Below are positions 16,263-25,142 of a stretch of 28,052 nt of DNA, one piece after another. Each line of letters begins with the position of its first letter. The first letter of the stretch is position 1. The stretch is from Bacteroidales bacterium (lineage in GTDB: Bacteria; Bacteroidota; Bacteroidia; Bacteroidales; FEN-979): assembly GCA_023231005.1 (NCBI GenBank), contig JALNWG010000029.1, positions 1 through 28,052 on the forward strand. Reading direction: 5' to 3'. The notes under the pieces were generated by a model. That model did not search any database, was not told the origin of the DNA, and saw only the letters and a list, made by a program, of their open reading frames with translations. A program made the translations under genes and the position numbers.

Positions 16263-16958
16263 TTATTCCTTTTCAAATCCCAATTTCCAAAGCAGGGCAG
16301 CCAGAATGGCACCGGCGATGGGAGCTACAAAAAAGAGCCAGAGTTGAGCCAACGCTTGCCCTCCGGCAAAAATAGCAGGTCCTAAACTACGGGCCGGATT
16401 TACGGATGTCCCGGTAATGGGAATTGCCACGAGATGAATCAACATCAGGGTAATTCCTATTGCCAATCCGGCCATGGTTCCATTCCCGAATTTCGAGGTC
16501 ACTGCCAGGATCACGAAAATGAAAAGAAAGGTAAAAACAGCTTCAGCAATGAAAGCGCTTAATGTATCAAAACCGCCATTATAGCCTTCACCCCATCCGT
16601 TTGATCCCAATGCCCATTCTCCCATCGTAAATCCGGGTCTTCCCATAAGGATGAGATACAATACGGCAGCGGCCAAAATAGCGCCCAGACATTGCGAAAC
16701 AATATAGCCAATGGCATCTTTAATTTCCATCTTCCCGGCTACCAAAACCCCAATGGTTACAGCAGGATTGATGTGACACCCTGAAATTCCCCCGATGGCG
16801 TAAGCCATAGCCACCACCGCAAAACCAAAAGCAATGGCAATGCCCAGAAGCCCAATACCACTTGGCCCGGTATTGCTAACACCGGCTATAGTAGCAGCTC
16901 CACATCCAAATAATACAAGACAAAACGTCCCGATAAATTCCGCATAATATTTTTTCAT
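16263..16958 (-). CDS. aqpZ: Aquaporin Z (water channel)
   Basis: 231 residues with six membrane helices and two NPA boxes (N64-P-A in CHINPAVT, N187-P-A-R190 in TSVNPARSLGP). By alignment with E. coli AqpZ the selectivity filter is F44, H175, T184 and R190. This is the narrow water-selective set, so glycerol transport is unlikely. It is the last gene of a minus-strand run, 39 bases after the RND pump gene, and may be cotranscribed with it. Its stop lies 5 bases from that of the convergent barrel gene. Confidence 0.95.
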   Translation of the reverse strand: MKKYYAEFIGTFCLVLFGCGAATIAGVSNTGPSGIGLLGIAIAFGFAVVAMAYAIGGISGCHINPAVTIGVLVAGKMEIKDAIGYIVSQCLGAILAAAVLYLILMGRPGFTMGEWALGSNGWGEGYNGGFDTLSAFIAEAVFTFLFIFVILAVTSKFGNGTMAGLAIGITLMLIHLVAIPITGTSVNPARSLGPAIFAGGQALAQLWLFFVAPIAGAILAALLWKLGFEKE

Positions 16959-16997
16959 AGGCTTTTTTTCTCAAAGTTATCTCAAGAAATCGAAAAG

Positions 16998-19900
16998 TCA
17001 AGCCTTTTGAACGATTATTTTTTCTTTGGCAGAATAGCGTAATTTGATTTTATCGAAAATATAATATACGACCGGAACCACAATCAAAGTCAGAAATAAA
17101 GAACTTGTCAACCCCCCGATCAGCGCCCAGGCCATACCGTTCTTCCACTCCGATCCGGGACCTGAAGCCAATGCAATGGGAAGCATACCGAAAATCATTG
17201 AAAAAGTGGTCATCAAAATCGGACGCATCCTTACTTTTCCAGCCAAAACCAGCGCTTCCATCGTTGTATGTCCCTCTTCCTTCATCTGATTGGTAAAGTC
17301 AACCAGCAAGATGGCATTCTTGCCTACCAGTCCAACCAGCATAATCATACCAAGGATGGAAAAAATGGTGAGCGACTGCATGGTCAATCCCAGAGCCAAT
17401 AAGGCCCCAATGACGGCAAGAGGAATAGAGAACAACACGACAAAAGGATAAATATACGAATCATATAGGGCAACCATCAGCAGGTAAACAAACAAGATGG
17501 AAGCAAGGAAGGCAATCCCAAGGCTCCCAAAAGCATCAGACTGGTATTTCATGTCACCTTCCGGAATAATGGTTATCTCCTTTGGCAAATCCATTTTCTT
17601 TACCCTTTTGAGCACATCTTCCCCAACAGACCCCACCGGGCGACCAATAACCTGTGAATTTATCGTAATGGAAGGAACCCGGTTGTATCGTTGTAAAATA
17701 GTAGTTCCGCTTGAAGGCTTGATCGTGGCAAACTGATTTAGTTGAATTGCCTGACCCCGGCTATTTATAAAGGAAAGCCCCGCAATGTCGTTGATGCTGT
17801 TGCGGTCAAACTGGTCAAGGACTACATTGATGTTATACTCGTTGTCCCCGTCTCGGAACTTGGCATCGGTATTCCCGCTAAAAGCATTTTGCAACGTCAT
17901 TCCCACCATGGCAGTGGAAAGACCAAGTTCCGCCATTTTATCTTTGTCCAAACGGATATCCACTTCGGGATTTCCTGCCTCAACCGATAATTTCACTTCA
18001 TAAGTCCCGGGAACTTGCTTCATCTCATTCATCACCCTTGTTGCATTTTTATTCAAGGTGTCCATATTGGGACCACTCAAAACGATCTGAATAGGATCCA
18101 TATCCGAAGTCCCCATTATAGAAACAATCGTGGAGCGTATTTTGATACCCGGAAATTTTACCATCAGGGTTTTTTTCATGTCCAGGGCAAACTGCTCGGA
18201 AGTAATGGTACGCTTTTCTTTTTCCACCATCTTTATGTGCATCTCCGAACTATAGGCATTGGAACCACCGCCAAAAAAACTGGTTGAGCTTCCGACCGAA
18301 GTAAAAACACTGGTCACTACCGGTATACTCTGGATGTATTGTTCCGCTTTGAGCGTAGCCTGGTTGGTTTGTTCAATAGTGGCATCCTTAGGTAATTCCA
18401 TTGTGATGATCAACTCTCCCCGATCACCCATGGTAAGAAATTCGGTACCGATAAAACCTGTTACAACCAATGAAACCGATGCAATAAAAAGCAAGGTGAC
18501 CATTCCTATGGTGATTAGTTTATGCCGGAGCGCCCAGGTTAATATTTTCGAATACCCTTCTATAAACCGATGCAGAAAACTTTCAAATCCGTCAATAATA
18601 TTGCCAATCCAGCTTCCTTTTCTGAAATGCTCCTGTTTGGCCATCCGGGAAGCAAGAAGTGGCGTTACGGTAAAAGAAACAAACAAACTTAATAAGGTCG
18701 CAATTACCACGACCAGAGCAAACTGGCGTAACATGCCCGAGATCATACTGGTGATTATTGCGATTGGAAGAAATACCACTACATCGACCATGGTGATGGA
18801 AAGGGCGGTATAGTTGATTTCATTTCTTCCATCCAGCGCTGCTTTCCGCCGGTCCTTCCCCATCTCCAAATGGCGATAAATGTTTTCGAGTACCACGATG
18901 GAATCATCGACCAAAATCCCGATTACAAGCGACATGGCTACCAGAGAAATTACGTTCAATGAAAAATTCATAACATACATCACTGTAAACACCGAAATCA
19001 GCGAAGCAGGAATGGCTATCATCACAATAAATGAATTCCGAAAACTATGCAAAAAGATAAGCATAACAAGTGCAACCAGGCAGATCGCCAATAGCAGGTC
19101 TCTCATTACAGAATTGGCCGAATCAAGGGTAAAATCCGATGTGTCGTTGGCAATTTCGAACTTTACTCCCTGCGATTGATATATTGTTTCGATCTGCGCA
19201 ATCGATGCTTTCACTTTTTTTGAGATCTCTACTTCGTTGCCATCCGGTTGTTTGAAGATCATCAACCCAACGGAATTTTCTCCATTGATACGACTGATGC
19301 TCCGCGTCTCTTTTTTTGCATCCTGAACCTCTGCCACATCTTCCAACCTTACCGGACTTCCATTAGCATCGGTAGAAATAACCATGTTTTTCATATCCTC
19401 CAAACGGGCAAATTTTCCCGAAAGACGGATTATCACCTCCTGCTTCTGGTCTTTGATCTTCCCGGTGGGATACTCCATGTTGGCCGACTGTATTGCCTGT
19501 GTAACCTGCAAAATGGATAAATTATGAGCTTTTAGTTTCTCATTGTCCACATTGATCCGGATCTCCCTTTCTTCACCCCCCACCATATCAACCTGTGAAA
19601 CACCATTGATCGTGGAAATCATGGGCTTTATCTTATTTTTTACAAGATCATAGACTTCCGTTGAGGGAAGATTGGCCGTAATCCCCATCCGGATAATGGG
19701 AATATCGTCCATCGAAAAATTATTGATAATTGGAGGCAATATGTCCTTGGGTAACAGGTATTCTATGTTATTTACCTTACGTGTCGCATTCTCCAGTGCC
19801 CGGTCCATGTCGGCATCATTTTTAAAAATAATTACCACCACGGAGGCACCTTCATAGGATGTACTCTGGATATTGTCGATATCCTCAAGAGAGGAGACAG

Positions 19901-20108
19901 CATCTTCTATCTTTTTCGTAACCGAATTTTCTACTTCAGAAGGCGAAGCGCCTGGATAATTGGTCACTACAACCAATACCGGTTCAGAATATTTTGGGAG
20001 AAGCTCATAATTCAAAGCAAAAAAACTGACCACGCCCAAAAAAGTCAAAACAGCAAAAATGACCACAACCAGGGTTGGTCGTTTGATCGAAAGTTCAGCA
20101 ATATTCAT
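16998..20108 (-). CDS. RND-family efflux pump inner-membrane transporter (HAE1/AcrB-like)
   Basis: 1036 residues, normal for the family. It has TM1 at ~10-32, a large periplasmic porter region, a bundle of six helices at ~335-540, a second porter region, and a final bundle at ~855-1025. TM4 contains D401-D402 (GILVDDSIVVLEN), the proton-relay aspartates of hydrophobe/amphiphile exporters. The conserved periplasmic YPGASPSEVE and GATR/GGLTSSLFLT-like blocks are present. It uses the proton gradient to pump substrates through the fusion protein and TolC-like channel encoded just upstream. The substrate cannot be predicted. The start MNIAELSIKRP is the usual family start, 11 bases after the fusion-protein gene. 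Confidence 0.95.
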   Translation of the reverse strand: MNIAELSIKRPTLVVVIFAVLTFLGVVSFFALNYELLPKYSEPVLVVVTNYPGASPSEVENSVTKKIEDAVSSLEDIDNIQSTSYEGASVVVIIFKNDADMDRALENATRKVNNIEYLLPKDILPPIINNFSMDDIPIIRMGITANLPSTEVYDLVKNKIKPMISTINGVSQVDMVGGEEREIRINVDNEKLKAHNLSILQVTQAIQSANMEYPTGKIKDQKQEVIIRLSGKFARLEDMKNMVISTDANGSPVRLEDVAEVQDAKKETRSISRINGENSVGLMIFKQPDGNEVEISKKVKASIAQIETIYQSQGVKFEIANDTSDFTLDSANSVMRDLLLAICLVALVMLIFLHSFRNSFIVMIAIPASLISVFTVMYVMNFSLNVISLVAMSLVIGILVDDSIVVLENIYRHLEMGKDRRKAALDGRNEINYTALSITMVDVVVFLPIAIITSMISGMLRQFALVVVIATLLSLFVSFTVTPLLASRMAKQEHFRKGSWIGNIIDGFESFLHRFIEGYSKILTWALRHKLITIGMVTLLFIASVSLVVTGFIGTEFLTMGDRGELIITMELPKDATIEQTNQATLKAEQYIQSIPVVTSVFTSVGSSTSFFGGGSNAYSSEMHIKMVEKEKRTITSEQFALDMKKTLMVKFPGIKIRSTIVSIMGTSDMDPIQIVLSGPNMDTLNKNATRVMNEMKQVPGTYEVKLSVEAGNPEVDIRLDKDKMAELGLSTAMVGMTLQNAFSGNTDAKFRDGDNEYNINVVLDQFDRNSINDIAGLSFINSRGQAIQLNQFATIKPSSGTTILQRYNRVPSITINSQVIGRPVGSVGEDVLKRVKKMDLPKEITIIPEGDMKYQSDAFGSLGIAFLASILFVYLLMVALYDSYIYPFVVLFSIPLAVIGALLALGLTMQSLTIFSILGMIMLVGLVGKNAILLVDFTNQMKEEGHTTMEALVLAGKVRMRPILMTTFSMIFGMLPIALASGPGSEWKNGMAWALIGGLTSSLFLTLIVVPVVYYIFDKIKLRYSAKEKIIVQKA

Positions 20109-20119
20109 GACAGGAATGG

Positions 20120-21181
20120 TTAATTATTATTGACAATGGTAATCAGTGAATTATTATCAAGATTGATCTGTCCGGATGTCACGATCAACGCGCCCGCTTT
20201 CAGCCCGCTCAGGACTTCCACCTGCCGGTCGTCGGACGATCCGATCCGGATATCGCGCAGTTGCGCACGGTTCCCGTTCACCACATAAACCCGGGGTTCT
20301 TTGATACTTCCGATCAATGACTGCCGCGGAATGGTTAGACATTCGCGTTCCGTTCCAGATCCAAAGCCGGCGATACCAAACATCCCGGCTTTAAGGGGAT
20401 GCTTGGGGTCATTGATCAACTCAATCTCAACTGGAAAACGATGGGAATCATCGGATTTCACCCCTACTGTGACCACCGTGCCTTGATAATTTATTCCCGG
20501 ATACATTGAAGAGTTTAAATTTACTCTTTGGCCGTTGCGAATCAATATCACTTCACTTTCAGCTACGTTGGCAATAAATTTCAGGCGGCTGATATCGACA
20601 ATTTCTGCAACCGGAGACCCGGGCATGAGCAATGAACCGGTTTCAATCAAACGCCTTACAATCGTTCCCTGGATGGGCGCTTTGATGGTAGCATTGTCTA
20701 ATTGCTTTTTTAACCCAACTACATCCGCTTCCGACTTTTTGACAAAAAGCTTTGCTTCTTCCACCTGCTGACTTGAAATGGCATCGTTTTTCAAGAGCCC
20801 TTCATATTTAATCAGATCGGTTTTTGACTTCTCATAAGAAGCCTGAGCCAATGATAACTGACTTTTCAATACTTCATCATCCAACCGTGCCATTACTTGC
20901 CCTTGCTTCACAAAATCACCGGTATTGAAAAGCAGACTTACTACTTTCCCCTGTCCCTCCGAAGCAAGAGTTAGCTCATGAATCGCCTGAAAAGACCCAT
21001 TTGATGGAAAATCGCTACTCATCCGGTTCATTTTCAACGCAGTCACGAATACAGGAATGGCTTTAAGAGTCCCATCCATTCTCGATTTTTCCTCGATTTT
21101 TTTCTTATTCAACAATAAAGTTGCCGTGCATGCTCCCACGAGAACTATGACGATCAGCGTAATTGTGAAAATTCTTCTCAT
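20120..21181 (-). CDS. RND efflux membrane fusion protein (periplasmic adaptor)
   Basis: 353 residues from the ATG at 21181, chosen because it opens a clean membrane anchor (MRRIFTITLIVIVLVGAC); the frame is open ten codons further. VGAC could be a lipobox, but hydrophobic residues follow it, so a transmembrane anchor is equally likely. The lipoyl-like halves (ASEGQGKVVSLLFNTGDFVK and NATIKAPIQGTIVRRLIETG) flank a coiled coil at about 105-160. The beta-barrel and membrane-proximal domains follow. It links the inner-membrane RND pump to the outer-membrane channel. It is the middle gene of the TolC-adaptor-pump set. Confidence 0.93.
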   Translation of the reverse strand: MRRIFTITLIVIVLVGACTATLLLNKKKIEEKSRMDGTLKAIPVFVTALKMNRMSSDFPSNGSFQAIHELTLASEGQGKVVSLLFNTGDFVKQGQVMARLDDEVLKSQLSLAQASYEKSKTDLIKYEGLLKNDAISSQQVEEAKLFVKKSEADVVGLKKQLDNATIKAPIQGTIVRRLIETGSLLMPGSPVAEIVDISRLKFIANVAESEVILIRNGQRVNLNSSMYPGINYQGTVVTVGVKSDDSHRFPVEIELINDPKHPLKAGMFGIAGFGSGTERECLTIPRQSLIGSIKEPRVYVVNGNRAQLRDIRIGSSDDRQVEVLSGLKAGALIVTSGQINLDNNSLITIVNNN

Positions 21182-21254
21182 AAAAACTAAGGTTTCAAAA
21201 TAAAAATTCAATATGCAAAACGTACTACATCTAACATCCAGTTTTCAGCCTCCA

Positions 21255-22595
21255 TCATGGGACAATATCCAGCAAAATTCCATTGGCATTTCGATACTCA
21301 AGTTCAGCGATTTTCATCTGAACGAGTGATAAGGTATGACTGGTTTGTGCATCACTCAGCGCTGTTTCCGCATTGAGCAGATCGGTGAGAGGAATGATCC
21401 CTTTTTGATATTGCTCTTGTGAAACACTGTACACCCGCTCAGCTAACCCCATGTTTTCCCATTGACGTTTTTCTGTTGTTATGCTGTTCAAATATTTCCG
21501 GGTCGCATCCTGCGATTGGATCAACAACAATTTCCGGGTATCCTCTTCGGTTACCTGAAGTTGTTCAAGCTGAACCCGTGATTGATTGACCCGGTTATGT
21601 TTTTGCAATCCGTTAAACACTGGCATGTTTAGCCGTAATCCCACCAGCGTTGTATTGAACCAATCGGTAGGTTTTCCGAAAGTATAATAGGTATTGCTCT
21701 GGTTGGTATAGTTCATCGCGGCAATCAATGTAAGGGATGGGAAGTATTCCGATTGATTCAACCTGAGATTGGTCGATACTACCTTCATTTGCATTTCAAT
21801 CAAACGGATATCGATGTGTTTCGATAAATCTTGTCCGGTTCCCACATTTAGAGTCGTTGCTTGTAATGAATCGGGGAATGCGAGGGGTTGATCCATCGAA
21901 AGTCCCATATAATAACGCTGCATGCTAAATTCCTGTTCCAAAACTACCTGCAGACGGTCGATCTCTGTTTGCAGGTTCAATTTTTGAACAATGATTCGGT
22001 CAAGATCAACTTTTTTAATCATCCCGTTATCATATTGACTTTGGGCAATTTTTTGAACCTTCTCGAGTTTTTTCAGATTTTCCAATTGATTCCGGATCTG
22101 CATCTGTGTGATCTGCGTAAGATAATAGGATTGTGCTACCTCGAAAACCACACTTGTTTTTATCTTTTCTGTGCTGAGTACATTCTGATCCAGCATCAGT
22201 TTAGCCATCCTTATACCCACAAGGTACTGCTGATTATATATCAGTTGACTTGCTTCAAGCCCTCCCGACAAATTATATGTTGTTCCGAATTGAACCGGGA
22301 TCATCTCTCCAGGCCGGCCAACAAAATCGCCCGGAATAAGCTGGGTCGGCAAATTCACATAATCATCGAAAGAGCTGGTGATGTTGATATTCGGGAGCCC
22401 TTTCCCTGCCGTTTCCCGATAACTGTAACGAAGTCTACTCTGATCAAGGGCTGAAATCTTAAGCCTAGGACTGTTTTCTATGGCCAGTTTTAAACATTCC
22501 TGCAACCCGATCGTCTTCTCCTCAATGTCTTGAGAATATGAAACGAGTGCAGATAGATATATCCATAAACCGGTAAGGATTATTTTAACATTCAT
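21255..22595 (-). CDS. TolC-like outer-membrane efflux channel
   Basis: 446 residues. The signal peptide ends near VSYSQ. The body has the two tandem outer-membrane-factor repeats, long alpha-helical segments such as QMQIRNQLENLKKLEKVQ and QSQYDNGMIKKVDLDRI, and later QEQYQKGIIPLTDLLNAETA. The paired YxxGxI..x-D motifs are typical. It forms the trimeric exit duct for the adjacent RND pump. The gene lies 73 bases before the adaptor start and 48 bases after the small barrel gene. Confidence 0.93.
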   Translation of the reverse strand: MNVKIILTGLWIYLSALVSYSQDIEEKTIGLQECLKLAIENSPRLKISALDQSRLRYSYRETAGKGLPNINITSSFDDYVNLPTQLIPGDFVGRPGEMIPVQFGTTYNLSGGLEASQLIYNQQYLVGIRMAKLMLDQNVLSTEKIKTSVVFEVAQSYYLTQITQMQIRNQLENLKKLEKVQKIAQSQYDNGMIKKVDLDRIIVQKLNLQTEIDRLQVVLEQEFSMQRYYMGLSMDQPLAFPDSLQATTLNVGTGQDLSKHIDIRLIEMQMKVVSTNLRLNQSEYFPSLTLIAAMNYTNQSNTYYTFGKPTDWFNTTLVGLRLNMPVFNGLQKHNRVNQSRVQLEQLQVTEEDTRKLLLIQSQDATRKYLNSITTEKRQWENMGLAERVYSVSQEQYQKGIIPLTDLLNAETALSDAQTSHTLSLVQMKIAELEYRNANGILLDIVP

Positions 22596-22643
22596 TTGAT
22601 TACGATTAAAAAAAAAGAGGATCGAAGAAAAGCGGATACGGTA

Positions 22644-23300
22644 TTAGAATTTTCCAAATTTTAATCCGATAGTGACTGCCCAATTACGCATCAAATCACT
22701 GGAAGTATTGATAAGTTTCAAATCACCCACATAGCGATAGCTCACCCCGGCATTGAGCCGCATAAACTTCAAAAGATTCACTTCGGCACGTACTCCGGGC
22801 TCAACAACAAAGAAGGCATCCGAATCCAAACTTTTATGATTCTTCGTCCAATGTCCGTCTTCCCAAGTATCATATTCCAGATTGGTGACATAGGATGCGC
22901 CGCCACCACCGATTATAACAGGAAATGTAACGTGAATCACCGATTTTGGAAAGAGGGTATATTCGAACAAAAATCCACCATAGCCTCCTTCAAGGTATGC
23001 TCCAACCGTGTCGGTAACATCGGGATAAAACAACTCATTTCGGTTAACCCAGGCACGTCCGGCCAGCCCGATCGCAAAATGATGATTGATGATCAATCCT
23101 CCGTTGATTCCAGCCAGCCATACATTCTTTCCCTTGAATTGGGAATATGCAGGATCAATCCCGACAAACCAACCCAGTTTTGTTTTGTTGCCTTTTCCGA
23201 AAACAGTTTTTATATCGTCACCCTTTTGATTGGCATCATTTTGTGCATTTACAAACAAAACTGCAAAAAGCAGGATAAACATTGTACTGACTCTTTTCAT
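22644..23300 (-). CDS. Outer-membrane beta-barrel protein of unknown function
   Basis: 218 residues from the ATG at 23300, where MKRVSTMFILLFAVLFVNAQ gives a clean signal peptide; an ATG at 23324 is possible and longer starts are not convincing. The mature part has alternating glycine/aromatic strands (LGWFVGIDPAYSQFKGKNVW, HFAIGLAGRAWVNRNELF, GGYGGFLFEYTLFP) and ends in WAVTIGLKFGKF, consistent with an outer-membrane barrel. It heads the minus-strand run that continues into tolC, adaptor, pump and aqpZ, so it may be induced together with the efflux system. Its promoter box lies 46 bases upstream. Confidence 0.75.
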   Translation of the reverse strand: MKRVSTMFILLFAVLFVNAQNDANQKGDDIKTVFGKGNKTKLGWFVGIDPAYSQFKGKNVWLAGINGGLIINHHFAIGLAGRAWVNRNELFYPDVTDTVGAYLEGGYGGFLFEYTLFPKSVIHVTFPVIIGGGGASYVTNLEYDTWEDGHWTKNHKSLDSDAFFVVEPGVRAEVNLLKFMRLNAGVSYRYVGDLKLINTSSDLMRNWAVTIGLKFGKF

Positions 23301-23345
23301 GATTTTCTGGAATTGGGAAGACATAACTATACCGACATTGCAGCG

Positions 23346-23353
23346 CAAAAGTA
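23346..23353 (-). promoter_or_regulatory. Putative -7 box for the barrel-efflux operon
   Basis: The minus strand reads TACTTTTG, with a TTG 24 bases further upstream (23380-23378). The element supports a start at 23300 or 23324 and rules out the longer open frame. Confidence 0.5.
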
Positions 23354-23399
23354 TATAGGTTATTTTGATTAATAAAACAATTGTCGGTGAAATGCCGAT

Positions 23400-23430
23400 A
23401 ATGGTGGATGAATTGGGGAAAATGGTGGAT
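23400..23430 (+). repeat. 10-bp direct repeat with 21-bp period in a divergent intergenic region
   Basis: AATGGTGGAT occurs at 23400-23409 and again at 23421-23430, exactly 21 bases apart (two helical turns). It lies between the barrel-efflux promoter and the box of the beta-grasp/nucleotidase operon, so it could be a pair of binding sites on one DNA face. Confidence 0.45.
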
Positions 23431-23449
23431 TTAACCGTATTTTTTTTCA

Positions 23450-23457
23450 TACCTTTG
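23450..23457 (+). promoter_or_regulatory. Putative -7 box for the beta-grasp/5'-nucleotidase operon
   Basis: TACCTTTG matches TAnnTTTG and ends 20 bases upstream of the ATG at 23477, implying a very short leader. No clear -33 TTG is seen. Confidence 0.5.
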
Positions 23458-23476
23458 TTATATTCATCAAATTTCA

Positions 23477-23686
23477 ATGAAAGTCCGGATCAACCGTCAT
23501 GCCATGGAAATATTCGATGGGGCAACCGTCGGAGATGCCATTCTTGCTCACTCTCAATGGTCCTTCCGAAAAATGATGGAAGAAAAATTGATCCCCTACG
23601 ACCGGTTTGGCAATGTCACTGAACCCGGAGGCGCTATCAGCGAAGGACAAATCATCTTTTTAAAAAAGCCAAAACACCATGTCTAA
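23477..23686 (+). CDS. Small beta-grasp (MoaD/ThiS-like) protein without C-terminal GG
   Basis: 69 residues. MKVRINRHAMEIFDGATVGDAI and later VTEPGGAISEGQIIFL match the shape of ubiquitin-like sulfur-carrier folds: a first hairpin, a 'gaTV.daL' helix start, and a final G-x-i-x-x-G-Q strand. The Gly-Gly tail needed for sulfur transfer is missing (it ends KPKHHV), so it is unlikely to be a carrier. Its function is unknown. Its last 8 bases overlap the start of the 5'-nucleotidase gene, implying translational coupling. A promoter box lies just upstream, which supports it as a real gene. Confidence 0.6.
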   Translation: MKVRINRHAMEIFDGATVGDAILAHSQWSFRKMMEEKLIPYDRFGNVTEPGGAISEGQIIFLKKPKHHV

Positions 23687-25127
23687 AAAGCTCACATTCT
23701 TTTTCACAACGATCGGTTTCCTCTTTCTAATCAATGGGATTGCTCAAACCCAGGCAGACAAGAAACAGATCGAAGTCATTATTTTACATACCAATGATAT
23801 GCATGCCAAGATCGATAACCTGTCGAAACTTGCCTATCTGGCCGATAGTTTACGAGCTACCCATCCCCATGTATATCTCGTTGCAGCCGGCGATAATTTT
23901 ACCGGCAATCCGGTGGTTGATATGGTTGACGATAAAGGGTATCCTATGATCGACCTGATGAACCGGTGTAAATTCGATGTAAGTTGCATTGGAAACCACG
24001 AATTCGATCTGGGGCAGGATTTCCTTACGAAACGCATCAACCAGGCTAAATTTCCTTTCATCTGCTGTAATCTGGATGCCACCGGAACCAGGCTTCAACA
24101 GCCACTTCCCTATACGGTTTTATATGTCGACGAAAAAAATACCATTGCCTTGCTCGGTATCATCCAACTCGATGCCAACGGACTGCCAAGCACACATCCC
24201 TCTAAGATGACGGGCATCAGCTTTTCCAACGGGATCGAGTCGGCCCGTGAGTTTACCTGGCTGAAAGACCGGTATGGGATCCTGATCGGCCTTACGCACC
24301 TTGGCGTAGAAGAAGATGTTCGCCTGGCTGATTCCATGCCTCAGTTCGATGTAATTATGGGAGGACATTCCCATACTTTGATTGAAAAGCCGATGTTCAG
24401 AAATGGAGTGATGATCGTTCAGGCTGGTTCCAATCTCAAATATATCGGAAAAACCACCTTGCTCATCGAGGATCAACATGTCGTTCAACGGACGGATGAA
24501 ATTATTCCGGTTAAAATGCTGACATCAAGCAATAAAGAGCTGGATAAGCTGATTTCAAAATACAATAAGAATACAGAATTCAGTAAAGTGGTTGGAGTTG
24601 CCACCAATCCGCTGGATGGAGAAGATGAACTGGGTAGCATGATGACCGATGCGCTGATCCATGAATTGAAAGTGGATATGGCTTTCCAGAATAAAGGAGG
24701 AATCCGTGTCCAGTCATTGCCTAAGGGCGATATTACCATGAAAGACCTCTATAAATTAGACCCTTTCAACAACCAGGTGGTAATATTCAGGATGAATCCG
24801 GCTGAGATCAGATCGCTTATCTGCTATGGTTATCAACTGGAAAAAGAGATTGATTTGCAGGTTTCCAGAATAACGTACCGGTTAACCGACAATGGAAAAA
24901 AACAGTGCAAAACTGTTGAATTGCTGGATAATTCAGGTAAGCTGCTTGATGAAACAAAAAATTACACGGTAGCTATGAACAACTACATGGCGGTGGCCTA
25001 TCAATTCGACCATCGGGATCCGGGAACTTCTACTTCTGTAACTACCATCGAAGCCCTGATCAACTACCTGAAGACAGTTAAAACCATTGATTACAGCGGA
25101 GTGAAACGGGCCATTCTGATTCCCTGA
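23679..25127 (+). CDS. Secreted 5'-nucleotidase / UshA-family metallophosphoesterase
   Basis: 482 residues. The signal peptide ends near residue 23 (LINGIAQTQ). The calcineurin-like N-terminal domain has all dimetal motifs: HTNDMH (D40, H42), GDNF (D72), GNHEFD (N106-H107-E108), GLTHLGV and GGHSHT. The C-terminal nucleotidase domain (from ~300) has GSMMTDAL, NKGGIR and DPFNNQVV. Many Bacteroidota split these two domains into separate genes; here they are fused. The enzyme releases phosphate from extracellular or periplasmic nucleotides. It overlaps the small beta-grasp gene by 8 bases and converges on an alkaline phosphatase gene with 15 bases between the stops. Confidence 0.92.
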   Translation: MSKKLTFFFTTIGFLFLINGIAQTQADKKQIEVIILHTNDMHAKIDNLSKLAYLADSLRATHPHVYLVAAGDNFTGNPVVDMVDDKGYPMIDLMNRCKFDVSCIGNHEFDLGQDFLTKRINQAKFPFICCNLDATGTRLQQPLPYTVLYVDEKNTIALLGIIQLDANGLPSTHPSKMTGISFSNGIESAREFTWLKDRYGILIGLTHLGVEEDVRLADSMPQFDVIMGGHSHTLIEKPMFRNGVMIVQAGSNLKYIGKTTLLIEDQHVVQRTDEIIPVKMLTSSNKELDKLISKYNKNTEFSKVVGVATNPLDGEDELGSMMTDALIHELKVDMAFQNKGGIRVQSLPKGDITMKDLYKLDPFNNQVVIFRMNPAEIRSLICYGYQLEKEIDLQVSRITYRLTDNGKKQCKTVELLDNSGKLLDETKNYTVAMNNYMAVAYQFDHRDPGTSTSVTTIEALINYLKTVKTIDYSGVKRAILIP

Positions 25128-25142
25128 TCCGGATGCAGTAAT

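Noticed and set aside
18259..18813. 184-codon plus-strand frame opposite the RND pump
   Set aside because: Shadow of the pump coding sequence; no start context or family signature.
21888..22454. 188-codon plus-strand frame opposite the TolC-like gene
   Set aside because: Shadow frame; the sense strand encodes a clear outer-membrane factor.
22836..23372. 178-codon plus-strand frame opposite the barrel gene
   Set aside because: Antisense to a gene with a signal peptide and beta-barrel pattern; the translation is low-complexity and resembles no protein.
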